A stretch of DNA of 64,000 bases, taken from assembly GCF_023954305.1 (NCBI RefSeq), contig NZ_JAMLIG010000001.1, positions 992,001 through 1,056,000 on the forward strand. The letters are read 5' to 3'. This stretch comes from Mesorhizobium sp. (GTDB lineage: Bacteria > Pseudomonadota > Alphaproteobacteria > Rhizobiales > Rhizobiaceae). A program made the position numbers and the translations under genes. This document shows positions 8,711 to 16,853 of this stretch, one piece after another; within the stretch, counting starts at the first letter, position 1; each line of letters begins with the position of its first letter. The notes beneath the pieces are model-generated. The model saw only the letters and a list, made by a program, of their open reading frames with translations. It searched no databases and was not told the DNA's origin.

Positions 8711-10309
8711 ATGAAACACTTCGCCGAACTCCTCGACCGACTCGTGCTTACGCCGTCGCGCAACGGCAAGCTGACGCTGCTCGTCGACTATTTCGCCGCC
8801 ACGCCCGATCCGGACCGCGGCCTGGCGCTCGCCGTGCTGACGGGCGATCTCGACATTCCCTCCGTCAAGCCGGCCATGCTCAGGACGCTGGTGACCGAGC
8901 GCATGGACCCGGTGCTGTTCGGCTATTCCTACGACTACGTCGGCGACCTGGCGGAGACGATCTCGCTCGTCTGGCCGGAGACGCCCCGGCCGGACGAGAC
9001 GCACGACCCCCGCCTCTCCGAGATCGTCGCGACGCTGCAGCGCGCCGGCCGGGCCGAGGGTCCGCGCATCTTCGCCGACCTGCTCGACCGGCTCGACATC
9101 CCCGCCCGCTTCGCTCTGATCAAGCTGGCGACGGGAGGGCTGCGCATCGGCGTCTCGGCGCGGCTGGCCAAGCAGGCTCTGGCGGAACTCGGGAACAAGG
9201 AAGCCAACGAGATCGAAGAACTGTGGCACGGGCTGAAGCCGCCCTACGTCCCGCTCTTCGCCTGGCTGGAGGGCCGTTCCGAGAAGCCGGCTTCGGCCGC
9301 GCTTGCCATGTTCAGGCCGGTGATGCTGGCCCATCCGGTCGAGGACCGCGACCTCGAGAAGGCCGATCCGGCCGACTACGCGGCGGAGTGGAAATGGGAC
9401 GGCATCCGCGTGCAGGCGATCGGCGAAGGCGGCGTGTGCCGGCTCTATTCGCGTACCGGCGACGACGTCGCGGCGGCGTTCCCGGACCTGCTCGAGGCGA
9501 TGGATTTCGAGGCCGCGATCGACGGCGAACTTCTCGTCGGTTCGCCCTCGGCCACCGGCAGCTTCTCCGACCTCCAGCAGCGGCTCAACCGCAAGACCGT
9601 GTCCGCCAAGCTCGCGGCGAAATATCCCGCCTTCATGCGCTGCTACGATCTCCTGCAGGTCGGCGACGAGGACCTGCGACCCCTGCCCTTCCTCGAACGC
9701 CGCGCCAGACTGGAGGCGCTGATGGCCTTGCTCGACCCGGAGCGCTTCGATCTGTCGCCGCTGGTGCCGTTCGAGAGCTGGGATGAGTTGAATGCCAGAC
9801 GGGTGGCGCCGCCGCACCCGGTGATCGAAGGTGTCATGCTGAAGCGGCACGATTCGCCCTACGTTCCCGGCCGGCCGAAGGGACCGTGGTTCAAGTGGAA
9901 GCGCGACCCGTTCACCGTCGACGCGGTGCTGATGTATGCGCAGCGCGGACACGGCAAGCGGTCGAGCTTCTATTCCGATTACACGTTCGGCGTCTGGGCG
10001 GGCGACGAGGCCGCGCCGGAACTCGTGCCGGTGGGAAAAGCCTATTTCGGCTTCACCGACGAGGAGCTCAGGCAAATCGACAAATTCGTGCGCGACAACA
10101 CGGTCGAGCGCTTCGGGCCGGTGCGTTCGGTCCGCGCCGACCTGAAGAGCGGGCTTGTCCTGGAGATCGCGTTCGAAGGCCTCAACCGCTCGACGCGGCA
10201 CCGCTCGGGCGTCGCGATGCGCTTTCCGCGGATTTCGCGGCTGAGATGGGACAAGCCGACGGCGGAGGCCGACAGGCTGGAGACGTTGCAGGCATTGCTG
10301 CCCGATTGA
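8711..10309 (+). CDS. Cisplatin damage response ATP-dependent DNA ligase
   Basis: ATP-dependent DNA ligase that seals nicks in the repair set shared with the exonuclease, helicase and PdeM. The nucleotidyltransferase motif I is KWDG with adenylated Lys228. Motifs IIIa and IV (YDLLQVGDEDLR and GVMLKR), motif V (WFKWKR) and the OB-fold C-terminus are also visible. An N-terminal DNA-binding domain covers about residues 1-200. At 532 residues it is full length. Its stop codon and that of the convergent gene lie together in one TGATCA palindrome, so the two genes abut with no spacer. Confidence 0.92.
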   Translation: MKHFAELLDRLVLTPSRNGKLTLLVDYFAATPDPDRGLALAVLTGDLDIPSVKPAMLRTLVTERMDPVLFGYSYDYVGDLAETISLVWPETPRPDETHDPRLSEIVATLQRAGRAEGPRIFADLLDRLDIPARFALIKLATGGLRIGVSARLAKQALAELGNKEANEIEELWHGLKPPYVPLFAWLEGRSEKPASAALAMFRPVMLAHPVEDRDLEKADPADYAAEWKWDGIRVQAIGEGGVCRLYSRTGDDVAAAFPDLLEAMDFEAAIDGELLVGSPSATGSFSDLQQRLNRKTVSAKLAAKYPAFMRCYDLLQVGDEDLRPLPFLERRARLEALMALLDPERFDLSPLVPFESWDELNARRVAPPHPVIEGVMLKRHDSPYVPGRPKGPWFKWKRDPFTVDAVLMYAQRGHGKRSSFYSDYTFGVWAGDEAAPELVPVGKAYFGFTDEELRQIDKFVRDNTVERFGPVRSVRADLKSGLVLEIAFEGLNRSTRHRSGVAMRFPRISRLRWDKPTAEADRLETLQALLPD

Positions 10310-11464
10310 TCAGGGCGCGCCCGTGCTGACCCTGATCTGCAAGATCTCGACCGACTTCCCCGAATTCCCGACGTCGGACTGAATCTCGATGACGCCGGCG
10401 CCGCCGGGGGTGGCCGAAGGCACATCGATCTGGAAGAGATATTCCGAACGCTGCGGGCCGACGACGTAACGATTGCGCCCGCAATCGCCGAGCGCGCCGA
10501 AATCGCAGGAGACCGACATCTGCGTCTCGGGACCATCACCGGTCCGTGCCACGATGTCGAAGACCGCGTGCTTGCCGGCGATCCGCTCCAGGGTGCCCTG
10601 TCCGACATCGAAACGGACAACGGCACCGGAGGAACCGGACGAAATCCGGAGAGCCTTCTCGCCGCCACCCTCCACCACTTCCGCCGCCGCGCCGGCCCTC
10701 GCGGCGACCGTCGTCGGATCGTCCGGCGAGAACACCACGATCCAGTTCTCCAGAGCCTCTTCTTCTCCAGGCTTGCGCGGCTCCCCTTCCGTTCCCGAAC
10801 CGGCCGGGGTTTGCTGCGTACCGATCGATTGGGTCTCGGCGCCGCCGGGGAGGTTGAGCAAGCCGGATTCCGCCGCGATCCAAATTGCCAGCCCGACGAT
10901 GATGAGGAATGAGAACAATCCCGCGATCGTTCCCCAAGCTCCGCCCTTGCGTCTCGACCTTCCGGCAGATCGCTCCACGGCGCGGTCTGGCGCAGGTTCC
11001 GATGGAGCGTCGCCGGCAAGCAACGGCCGTTCCACCGAGGGTGCCGCCGGCCATTCCGATACCCGCTCCTTTCGCGCCGGCTCGGCGCGCTCGGGTTCGG
11101 AGAAAAGCGACGGTTCCTGCCGGTCGGGCGGCGTGGTTGCCGAGACGTTCACCTCCGGCGGCGGGGCGACCCGGTCAACAGGCGGGGCCGGCGTGTCGAC
11201 CGGGGGCGCTGCCATCGGTGGCGGGGACGAGTCGGGCGGGGCCACGGGCTCGACGGCGGGTACGAATTCGGATTCGATACTCGTGACCGCTGCGAAGAGG
11301 CTCTTGCGACGGCGCTCGGCTGCGTCGGGCGAGATCGACGGGTTCGCCTGAAGCGCCTTTTCGAGCGCGGCATTGGCGGACCGATATACCTTCTCGCGGA
11401 AGGCAGGATCCTCGGGATTGCCCTTCGAGAATGCGTTTCTGATCGCCTGTTCGATCGGATCCAA
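10310..11464 (-). CDS. Pro-rich single-pass membrane protein with C-terminal beta domain, function unknown
   Basis: Not assigned to a known function. Residues 1-45 are helical (DPIEQAIRNAFSKG), about 55-185 are Pro/Ala-rich and acidic, a basic patch precedes one membrane helix (LFSFLIIVGLAIWIAA, near residue 205), and the last 150 residues look like an extracytoplasmic beta-sandwich (ALRISSGSSGAVVRFDVG, near 283). The start is uncertain: TTG at 11464 has a good ribosome site (AAGGGGGAC, nine bases upstream) and gives 384 residues; a frame extension to 11527 lacks support. Similar proteins are conserved in Mesorhizobium relatives, from memory. Confidence 0.65.
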   Translation of the reverse strand: MDPIEQAIRNAFSKGNPEDPAFREKVYRSANAALEKALQANPSISPDAAERRRKSLFAAVTSIESEFVPAVEPVAPPDSSPPPMAAPPVDTPAPPVDRVAPPPEVNVSATTPPDRQEPSLFSEPERAEPARKERVSEWPAAPSVERPLLAGDAPSEPAPDRAVERSAGRSRRKGGAWGTIAGLFSFLIIVGLAIWIAAESGLLNLPGGAETQSIGTQQTPAGSGTEGEPRKPGEEEALENWIVVFSPDDPTTVAARAGAAAEVVEGGGEKALRISSGSSGAVVRFDVGQGTLERIAGKHAVFDIVARTGDGPETQMSVSCDFGALGDCGRNRYVVGPQRSEYLFQIDVPSATPGGAGVIEIQSDVGNSGKSVEILQIRVSTGAP

Positions 11465-11667
11465 GCGGCGTGTCCCCCTTGCGGGCAATGCCCTGCCGGC
11501 AATCGTTAACCTCTGGCCCGGCGGCAATCAACCTGCCCCGCGCACGGCCGGCCGGGCTTGGCCGGTTGTCCACCAGCAACGCAGGGAGGATGCGACGGTT
11601 GCGTGCGGCCGCCGTTCTGCTAGACAGCATTACGTTTACGCTCACGTCAATCGCTGGAGGAATGGGA

Positions 11668-12636
11668 ATGGCGCTGCCGGAGATCCTGAAGAAGAACCTC
11701 AGACTTCCGGTTGTCGGCTCGCCGCTGTTCATCATCTCACACCCGCCCCTGGTGTTGGCGCAGTGCACGGCAGGCATTGTCGGCTCGTTTCCGGCACTCA
11801 ATGCGCGGCCCGAGGCCCAGCTTGACGAATGGCTAGCCGAGATCAGCGAGAAACTCGCCGCCCACGACCGCGCCCACCCCGACCGGCCGGCCGCTCCGTT
11901 CGCCGTCAACCAGATCGTGCACAAATCCAATACACGCCTCGAACACGACTTGGCGATGTGCGTCAAATACAAGGTGCCGATCGTCATCACCTCGCTGGGC
12001 GCCGTCCCGGAGGTGAACCAGGCGGTGCATTCCTACGGCGGCATCGTGCTGCACGACATCATCCACGACCGGCACGCCCGCAAGGCGATCGAGAAGGGCG
12101 CGGACGGCCTGATCGCGGTGGCGGCCGGCGCAGGCGGACATGCCGGCACGCTTTCCCCGTTTGCGCTGGTGCAGGAGATCCGCCAGTGGTTCGACGGTCC
12201 GCTGCTCCTATCGGGCGCCATCGCCAATGGCGGTGCGATCCTCGCCGCGCAGGCGATGGGCGCCGACATGGCCTATATCGGCTCGCCCTTCATCGCCACC
12301 ACCGAGGCACGCGCCGTCGACGCCTACAAGCAGATGATCGTCGACTCGAATGCCGCCGACATCGTCTATTCGAACCTCTTCACCGGAGTGCACGGCAATT
12401 ATCTGAAGGGCTCGATCGCCGCACAGGGAATGGACCCGAACAACTTGCCGGAGTCGGACCCGTCCAAGATGGATTTCGGCTCGGCCAAGGCGTGGAAGGA
12501 AATCTGGGGCTGCGGCCAGGGCATCGGCGCGGTCAAGGAGATCGTGCCGGCCGCCGATCTGGTCGACCGGCTCGTGCGCGAATACGACGCCGCGCGGGAA
12601 AGGCTGGGCCTCTCGCCTCGGGCGATGGCGGCCTGA
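11668..12636 (+). CDS. NAD(P)H-dependent flavin oxidoreductase / nitronate monooxygenase-like
   Basis: FMN-binding TIM-barrel enzyme of the nitronate monooxygenase/2-nitropropane dioxygenase family, oxidising alkyl nitronates or acting as an NAD(P)H:quinone-type flavin reductase. The sequence shows GSPLFIIS at the N-terminus, AAGAGGHAGTLS (phosphate-binding loop) near residue 151, and the barrel end GADMAYIGSPFIATTEA near 201. ATG 11668 is chosen because GGAGG lies seven bases upstream; the frame is open further upstream without a better start. Length is 322 residues. Confidence 0.85.
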   Translation: MALPEILKKNLRLPVVGSPLFIISHPPLVLAQCTAGIVGSFPALNARPEAQLDEWLAEISEKLAAHDRAHPDRPAAPFAVNQIVHKSNTRLEHDLAMCVKYKVPIVITSLGAVPEVNQAVHSYGGIVLHDIIHDRHARKAIEKGADGLIAVAAGAGGHAGTLSPFALVQEIRQWFDGPLLLSGAIANGGAILAAQAMGADMAYIGSPFIATTEARAVDAYKQMIVDSNAADIVYSNLFTGVHGNYLKGSIAAQGMDPNNLPESDPSKMDFGSAKAWKEIWGCGQGIGAVKEIVPAADLVDRLVREYDAARERLGLSPRAMAA

Positions 12637-12686
12637 CACACCCCGCCGGCGGGGCACGGAGTGATCCTATGCTTACCGGAAACGGC

Positions 12687-13397
12687 CTAGGCAGAGGCGA
12701 GGAAGGCCGGAAGTTCCGCAACTGACCCGAGGACGGCGTCCGCGCGGGCGCGCTTGAACGTCTCCTGCGTTCCCGTGCCCGACAACACGCCGATCGCGAG
12801 CCCGCAGCCGGCATTGTGCGCCATCTCGATGTCGTGTCCGTTGTCGCCGATGATAGCGATCTCCGAGGGCGAGAGACCTGTGAGGTCGCAGAAGGCGAGC
12901 ACCGTATCGGGCGCCGGCTTCGGCCGCGCGACAGCGTCGTAGCCATAGGCGGCGTCGAACATGCTCGCAATGCCGAGCATCAGGATCGTCTGCTGGGCGC
13001 CTGCCGTCGAGTCGTTGGTGGCGACGCCCATCCGGTAGCCGCCCTGATGCAACGCTGCGAGCGCGTCCCTGACGCCGGCGACTGCCACCGCCTTGGCCGC
13101 GCCGTTCACCGCAGTGATGCCGTTGAAACGCGTTACGAGTTCGTTGCGCAGGGTCGGTTCGGTGTCGGGATACCAGAGCGCCACGACGTCGGCATTCGTG
13201 CCTGCGGCGAAGACCGAATCCGGGACGAAGTGCTTCGCCCTGAAATCGTAGCCCGCCTGCGCCATCAGGCGGTCGGCCTTGAGACGGTCGCCGCCGGCCG
13301 CTTCCAGCGCCAGCATGTCGCCGATCGCGAACCAGGTGCGGTCGAAGTCGACCAGCGTACCGTCCTTGTCGAAGAGGATCCCCCGGATGTGCGGCAC
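12687..13397 (-). CDS. HAD family hydrolase, phosphoglycolate phosphatase-like
   Basis: Haloacid-dehalogenase-type phosphatase with motif I FDKDGTLVDF (nucleophile Asp10), motif II ATNDS, motif III Lys in RPKPAPDTV and motif IV IIGDNGHDIEMAHNAG. It resembles phosphoglycolate phosphatase Gph and related sugar-phosphate phosphatases; substrate not determined. The gene begins three bases after the pgi stop and is probably co-transcribed with it. A CCCCGCCGGCGGGG palindrome without a T run lies just beyond its stop, between it and the convergent oxidoreductase gene. Confidence 0.82.
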   Translation of the reverse strand: MPHIRGILFDKDGTLVDFDRTWFAIGDMLALEAAGGDRLKADRLMAQAGYDFRAKHFVPDSVFAAGTNADVVALWYPDTEPTLRNELVTRFNGITAVNGAAKAVAVAGVRDALAALHQGGYRMGVATNDSTAGAQQTILMLGIASMFDAAYGYDAVARPKPAPDTVLAFCDLTGLSPSEIAIIGDNGHDIEMAHNAGCGLAIGVLSGTGTQETFKRARADAVLGSVAELPAFLASA

Positions 13398-13400
13398 GGT

Positions 13401-15044
13401 CTACTCCTCGGCCGTCAAGGCATGGATATGCGCGACGAGGCCGGCGGTCGATGCGTCCCGCCCCGCCGCGGACGCTTTGCCTTCCACGACCGGCAACAGC
13501 CCCGTGGCGAGCTCCTTGCCGAGTTCGACGCCCCATTGATCGAAGGCGTTGATGCCGAACAAGGTCGCCTCCACGAATACGCGATGCTCGTAGAGCGCCA
13601 CGAGGCGGCCGAGTGCGAACGGATCGAGTTTGCCGTAGACGATGGTCATCGACGGTCGATTGCCAGAAAACACGCGGTGCGGCGCGATCGTCTCCGCCCT
13701 CGCCTTGTCCATTCCCGCCTGCAGCAGTTGCGCGCGCGCTTCGTCAAGTGTCCGGCCGCGCATCAGCGCCTCGGACTGGGCGAGACAGTTCGCCACGAGA
13801 AGATCGTGGTGATGCGCGAGCTCCGGTTCGAATCCCTGTGCCGCGACGATGAACTCGACCGGAATGACGTCGGTGCCCTGATGCAGCAGCTGGAAGAATG
13901 CGTGCTGGCCGTTGGTCCCGGGTTCGCCGAACACCAGCGGCCCGGTCGGCGTCGTGACCGACTTGCCGTCGATCGCAACACCCTTGCCGTTCGATTCCAT
14001 ATCGAGCTGTTGCAGGTAGGCCGGCAGCCGCAGGAGGCGCTGGTCGTAGGGAATGACCGCACGGGCCGGGTAACCGCAGACGACGCGATGCCACCAGCCA
14101 AGGAGACCGAGCATGGCAGGCAGGTTCTCGGAGAGCGGCGCGGTGCGGAAATGCTCGTCCATCGCATGCGCGCCGGCGAGGAAGGCGCGGAAATTCTCCG
14201 GGCCGATGGCGATCACGATCGGCAGGCCGATCGCCGACCAAAGCGAATAGCGCCCGCCAACCCAGTCCCAGAAGCCGAACACACGGTTCGCGGGGATGCC
14301 GAAGGCGGCCGCCTTGTCGACCGCCGTCGAGACGGCCGCGAAGTGGAGCGAAGCCAGGTCGCCCCCGATCGCCGCCTGCACCCAGGCCTTGGCCGTCAGC
14401 GCATTGGTCATCGTCTCGATGGTGGTGAAGGTCTTGGAGGCGATGATGAAGAACGTCGTCTCGGGATCGAGCGGTTTCAGCACGTCGGAGATGTGCGCGC
14501 CGTCGACATTGGAGACGAAATGCAGGCGTGGCCCGTCGTGGAACGGGGCCAACGCCAGCACCGCCATCTGCGGACCGAGATCGGAGCCGCCGATGCCGAT
14601 ATTGACGACATCGGTGATCTTCCTGCCGGTCGCGCCCTTCGTGCGACCGGATCGGACACTGTCAGCAAAGGCGAAGAGGGCGTCGAGCACCTGCAAGACC
14701 TCGGCCGCCTCCTTCGAGCGTCCGTCCGCCACGCCGGCCGCGGCGCCGCGAAGCGCCACATGGAGGACCGCGCGGCCTTCGGTGAGATTGATCGGCTCGC
14801 CGGCGAACATCGCCGCGCGCTTGCCTTCGAGATCGGCGGCCTCTGCCGCCTGTTCGAGCAGGACCATGGTCCTCGCGTCGACCGCGCATTTCGACCAGTC
14901 GAGAAGCAGGTCGTCCAAAGTCAGCGAAAACGCGCCGAATCGGCCGGGGTCGGCACGAAACGCTTCCCGCATGTCGCTCCGGGCGCCGCCCGCATGATGG
15001 CGGCGAAGCGCCTCGATCGTCTCGGAAAGGGCCGTTCGTGCCAA
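13401..15044 (-). CDS. pgi: Glucose-6-phosphate isomerase
   Basis: Interconverts glucose-6-phosphate and fructose-6-phosphate in the cytoplasm. Family signatures are present: NIGIGGSDLGPQM (near residue 152), DWVGGRYSLWSAIG (near 260), the catalytic ESNGKGV (near 350), GTNGQHAFFQLLHQGT with the catalytic His (near 380), and QWGVELGKELA with the catalytic Lys near the C-terminus. The 547 residues are full length. The start appears to be TTG (15044), preceded by GGGGGATGAG. Divergent from a MocR regulator with about 175 bases between the starts. Confidence 0.95.
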   Translation of the reverse strand: MARTALSETIEALRRHHAGGARSDMREAFRADPGRFGAFSLTLDDLLLDWSKCAVDARTMVLLEQAAEAADLEGKRAAMFAGEPINLTEGRAVLHVALRGAAAGVADGRSKEAAEVLQVLDALFAFADSVRSGRTKGATGRKITDVVNIGIGGSDLGPQMAVLALAPFHDGPRLHFVSNVDGAHISDVLKPLDPETTFFIIASKTFTTIETMTNALTAKAWVQAAIGGDLASLHFAAVSTAVDKAAAFGIPANRVFGFWDWVGGRYSLWSAIGLPIVIAIGPENFRAFLAGAHAMDEHFRTAPLSENLPAMLGLLGWWHRVVCGYPARAVIPYDQRLLRLPAYLQQLDMESNGKGVAIDGKSVTTPTGPLVFGEPGTNGQHAFFQLLHQGTDVIPVEFIVAAQGFEPELAHHHDLLVANCLAQSEALMRGRTLDEARAQLLQAGMDKARAETIAPHRVFSGNRPSMTIVYGKLDPFALGRLVALYEHRVFVEATLFGINAFDQWGVELGKELATGLLPVVEGKASAAGRDASTAGLVAHIHALTAEE

Positions 15045-15120
15045 CTCATCCCCCGCTCTGGTGTGGTCGGCGGCAAGCTAGCGCGCTACGAGCCGCTATT
15101 CCACTTCGCAGGCTGGCCCA

Positions 15121-15192
15121 ATTGTCACAATACAAAACGAAAATGTGGCGTAAGTGATTGTGCCAGGCTTGCTGACATGTTAGTCCCAGGCT
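15121..15192. promoter_or_regulatory. Divergent control region with palindrome and direct repeats before the MocR gene
   Basis: Between pgi and the MocR gene lie a perfect ATTGTCACAAT palindrome (15121-15131) and two direct CCAGGCT repeats (15163-15169 and 15186-15192) spaced 23 bases start to start. MocR-type regulators commonly bind direct repeats near their own promoter, so the repeats are a candidate autoregulatory site. No binding evidence. Confidence 0.35.
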
Positions 15193-15220
15193 AGGCTTGC
15201 CCATAAAGAGGAAGTCAGCC

Positions 15221-16714
15221 ATGTCGTCGCGAAATGATGCCGCCATCTGGTCCGGCCTGTTCACCATCTCGGCCGAATCCGGCCAGACGCTCCAGGCGCA
15301 GATCCGCCAGGCGATCGTCGCCGCCATCCTGGACCGACAGATCGCGGCCTCGATGCCGCTGCCGTCCTGCCGGATTCTGGCGGAAAAACTGGGTGTCGCC
15401 CGCGGCACGGTGGTGCTCGCCTTCCAGCAGCTGGTCGACCAAGGTTTCCTGATCGCACGCGAGCGACGCGGCCATTTCGTCAATCCGGAAGTGCTCGCCA
15501 TGCCGGCCCGCGGCCCGCACAAGCATGCCGACAACCAGGACGGGGTGGATTGGAAGGCCCGCCGCAAGATCGCGCCCAGCGAGCTTCCGAAGCCCAGCAA
15601 GCAGAACAACTGGATCAAGTCGTCCTATCCGTTCGTCTACGGTCAGTTCGACCCGGCGCTGTTTCCGACAGCCGAGTGGCGCGAATGCAACCGGATGGCC
15701 CTGGCCGTGCTGGAAATCCGCAACTGGGCGGCCGACATGGTCGACCAGGACGATCCGGCGCTGATCGAGCAGATCCAGGCGCGGCTCCTGCCGCGGCGCG
15801 GCATCTTCGCCAATCCCGACGAAATCATCATCACGCTCGGCGCCCAGAACGCGCTCTACATGCTGGCGACGCTGCTGATGTCGAAGGGCACGAGGGTGGC
15901 GATGGAGAATCCCGGCTATCCGGACGCGCGCAGCGTCTTCAGCCTGGCCGGCGCCGAGATCGTGCCGGTGCCCGTCGACAAGGACGGGCTGAAGGTCGGC
16001 CAGATCCCGGCGGATTGCGGCTTCGTCTTCACCACACCCAGCCACCACTGTCCCACGATGGTGTCGCTCAGTCCGGAACGCCGCGCCCAGCTTCTTGCGG
16101 ACGCGACGCGCAACAACCAGATCATCATTGAAGACGGCTACGACAGCCAGCTCGTCGACGAGGCGCCGCAGCAGGCGCTCAAGAGCATCGATCGTTCGGG
16201 ACGTGTTGTCTATGTCGGATCGATGTCGAAGACGCTCGCGCCCGGTCTGCGCCTCGGCTACATCGTCGCGTCCGCCGATTTGATCTCGGAGCTGCGGGCG
16301 CTGCGCCGCTTCATGTTGCGGCATCCTCCAGCCAACAACCAGCGGGCGGTGGCGCTGTTCCTGTCGCTCGGCCACCACGAGGCGCTCGTGCGCAAGCTTT
16401 CCGGCGCTTTCAGCGAGCGCCGCAAGCGCCTCGTTCAGGCGGTGTCGGCCTTCCTGCCCGAATGGAAATCGTCGCCGGCGACAGGCGGCACCTCGCTATG
16501 GCTGGAAGGACCAGCGGGCGTGAACGCATCGGCGCTTGCCGAGATGGCTGCGGCGCGCAGCGTGCTGATCGAGTCGGGCGAACGCTTCTTCGATGGTCCC
16601 TCTCGGCCGACGAATTTCCTGCGTCTCGGTTTCTCGTCGATCGCGCTGCAGCATATCGAGCCGGGTATCCGCGAATTGGCAACAGCCGCCGGCCGGCGTC
16701 CTGCCGCCGCCTGA
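15221..16714 (+). CDS. MocR-type PLP-dependent transcriptional regulator (GntR HTH + aminotransferase fold)
   Basis: Transcription factor combining an N-terminal GntR winged helix (about residues 20-85; LPSCRILAEKLGVARGTVV) with a class I aminotransferase-like domain (about 130-490). The PLP-binding Lys is in GSMSKTLAPGLRLGYI (near residue 331), and the cofactor-contacting NxGYPDA and IIEDGYDS segments are visible. Start ATG 15221 follows AGAGGAAG; length is 497 residues. The MttB-like methyltransferase gene lies 140 bases downstream on the same strand, so it is the likeliest target besides autoregulation. Ligand unknown. Confidence 0.88.
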   Translation: MSSRNDAAIWSGLFTISAESGQTLQAQIRQAIVAAILDRQIAASMPLPSCRILAEKLGVARGTVVLAFQQLVDQGFLIARERRGHFVNPEVLAMPARGPHKHADNQDGVDWKARRKIAPSELPKPSKQNNWIKSSYPFVYGQFDPALFPTAEWRECNRMALAVLEIRNWAADMVDQDDPALIEQIQARLLPRRGIFANPDEIIITLGAQNALYMLATLLMSKGTRVAMENPGYPDARSVFSLAGAEIVPVPVDKDGLKVGQIPADCGFVFTTPSHHCPTMVSLSPERRAQLLADATRNNQIIIEDGYDSQLVDEAPQQALKSIDRSGRVVYVGSMSKTLAPGLRLGYIVASADLISELRALRRFMLRHPPANNQRAVALFLSLGHHEALVRKLSGAFSERRKRLVQAVSAFLPEWKSSPATGGTSLWLEGPAGVNASALAEMAAARSVLIESGERFFDGPSRPTNFLRLGFSSIALQHIEPGIRELATAAGRRPAAA

Positions 16715-16853
16715 TCTGGATCAATCTGCGCCGACCTGTGGCATAAAATCGGGGCTTCCCGGCCTTCGCCGGGCAGCGCAAGACTGGCCCCCATGTGAAC
16801 GGACGGCAGCACGGCGGAGACAAGCCGGCGCCGCGGGAAATCGGGGATATGCC

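Noticed and set aside
10307..10312. TGATCA shared by the ligase stop and the convergent stop as a regulatory site
   Set aside because: Six-base palindromes of two abutting stop codons arise easily; no other sign of function.
12816..15194. Very long plus-strand open frame opposite the HAD and pgi genes
   Set aside because: It is antisense to two clearly recognisable enzymes and is Arg/His/Gly-rich with no domain; long antisense frames are normal at this GC content.
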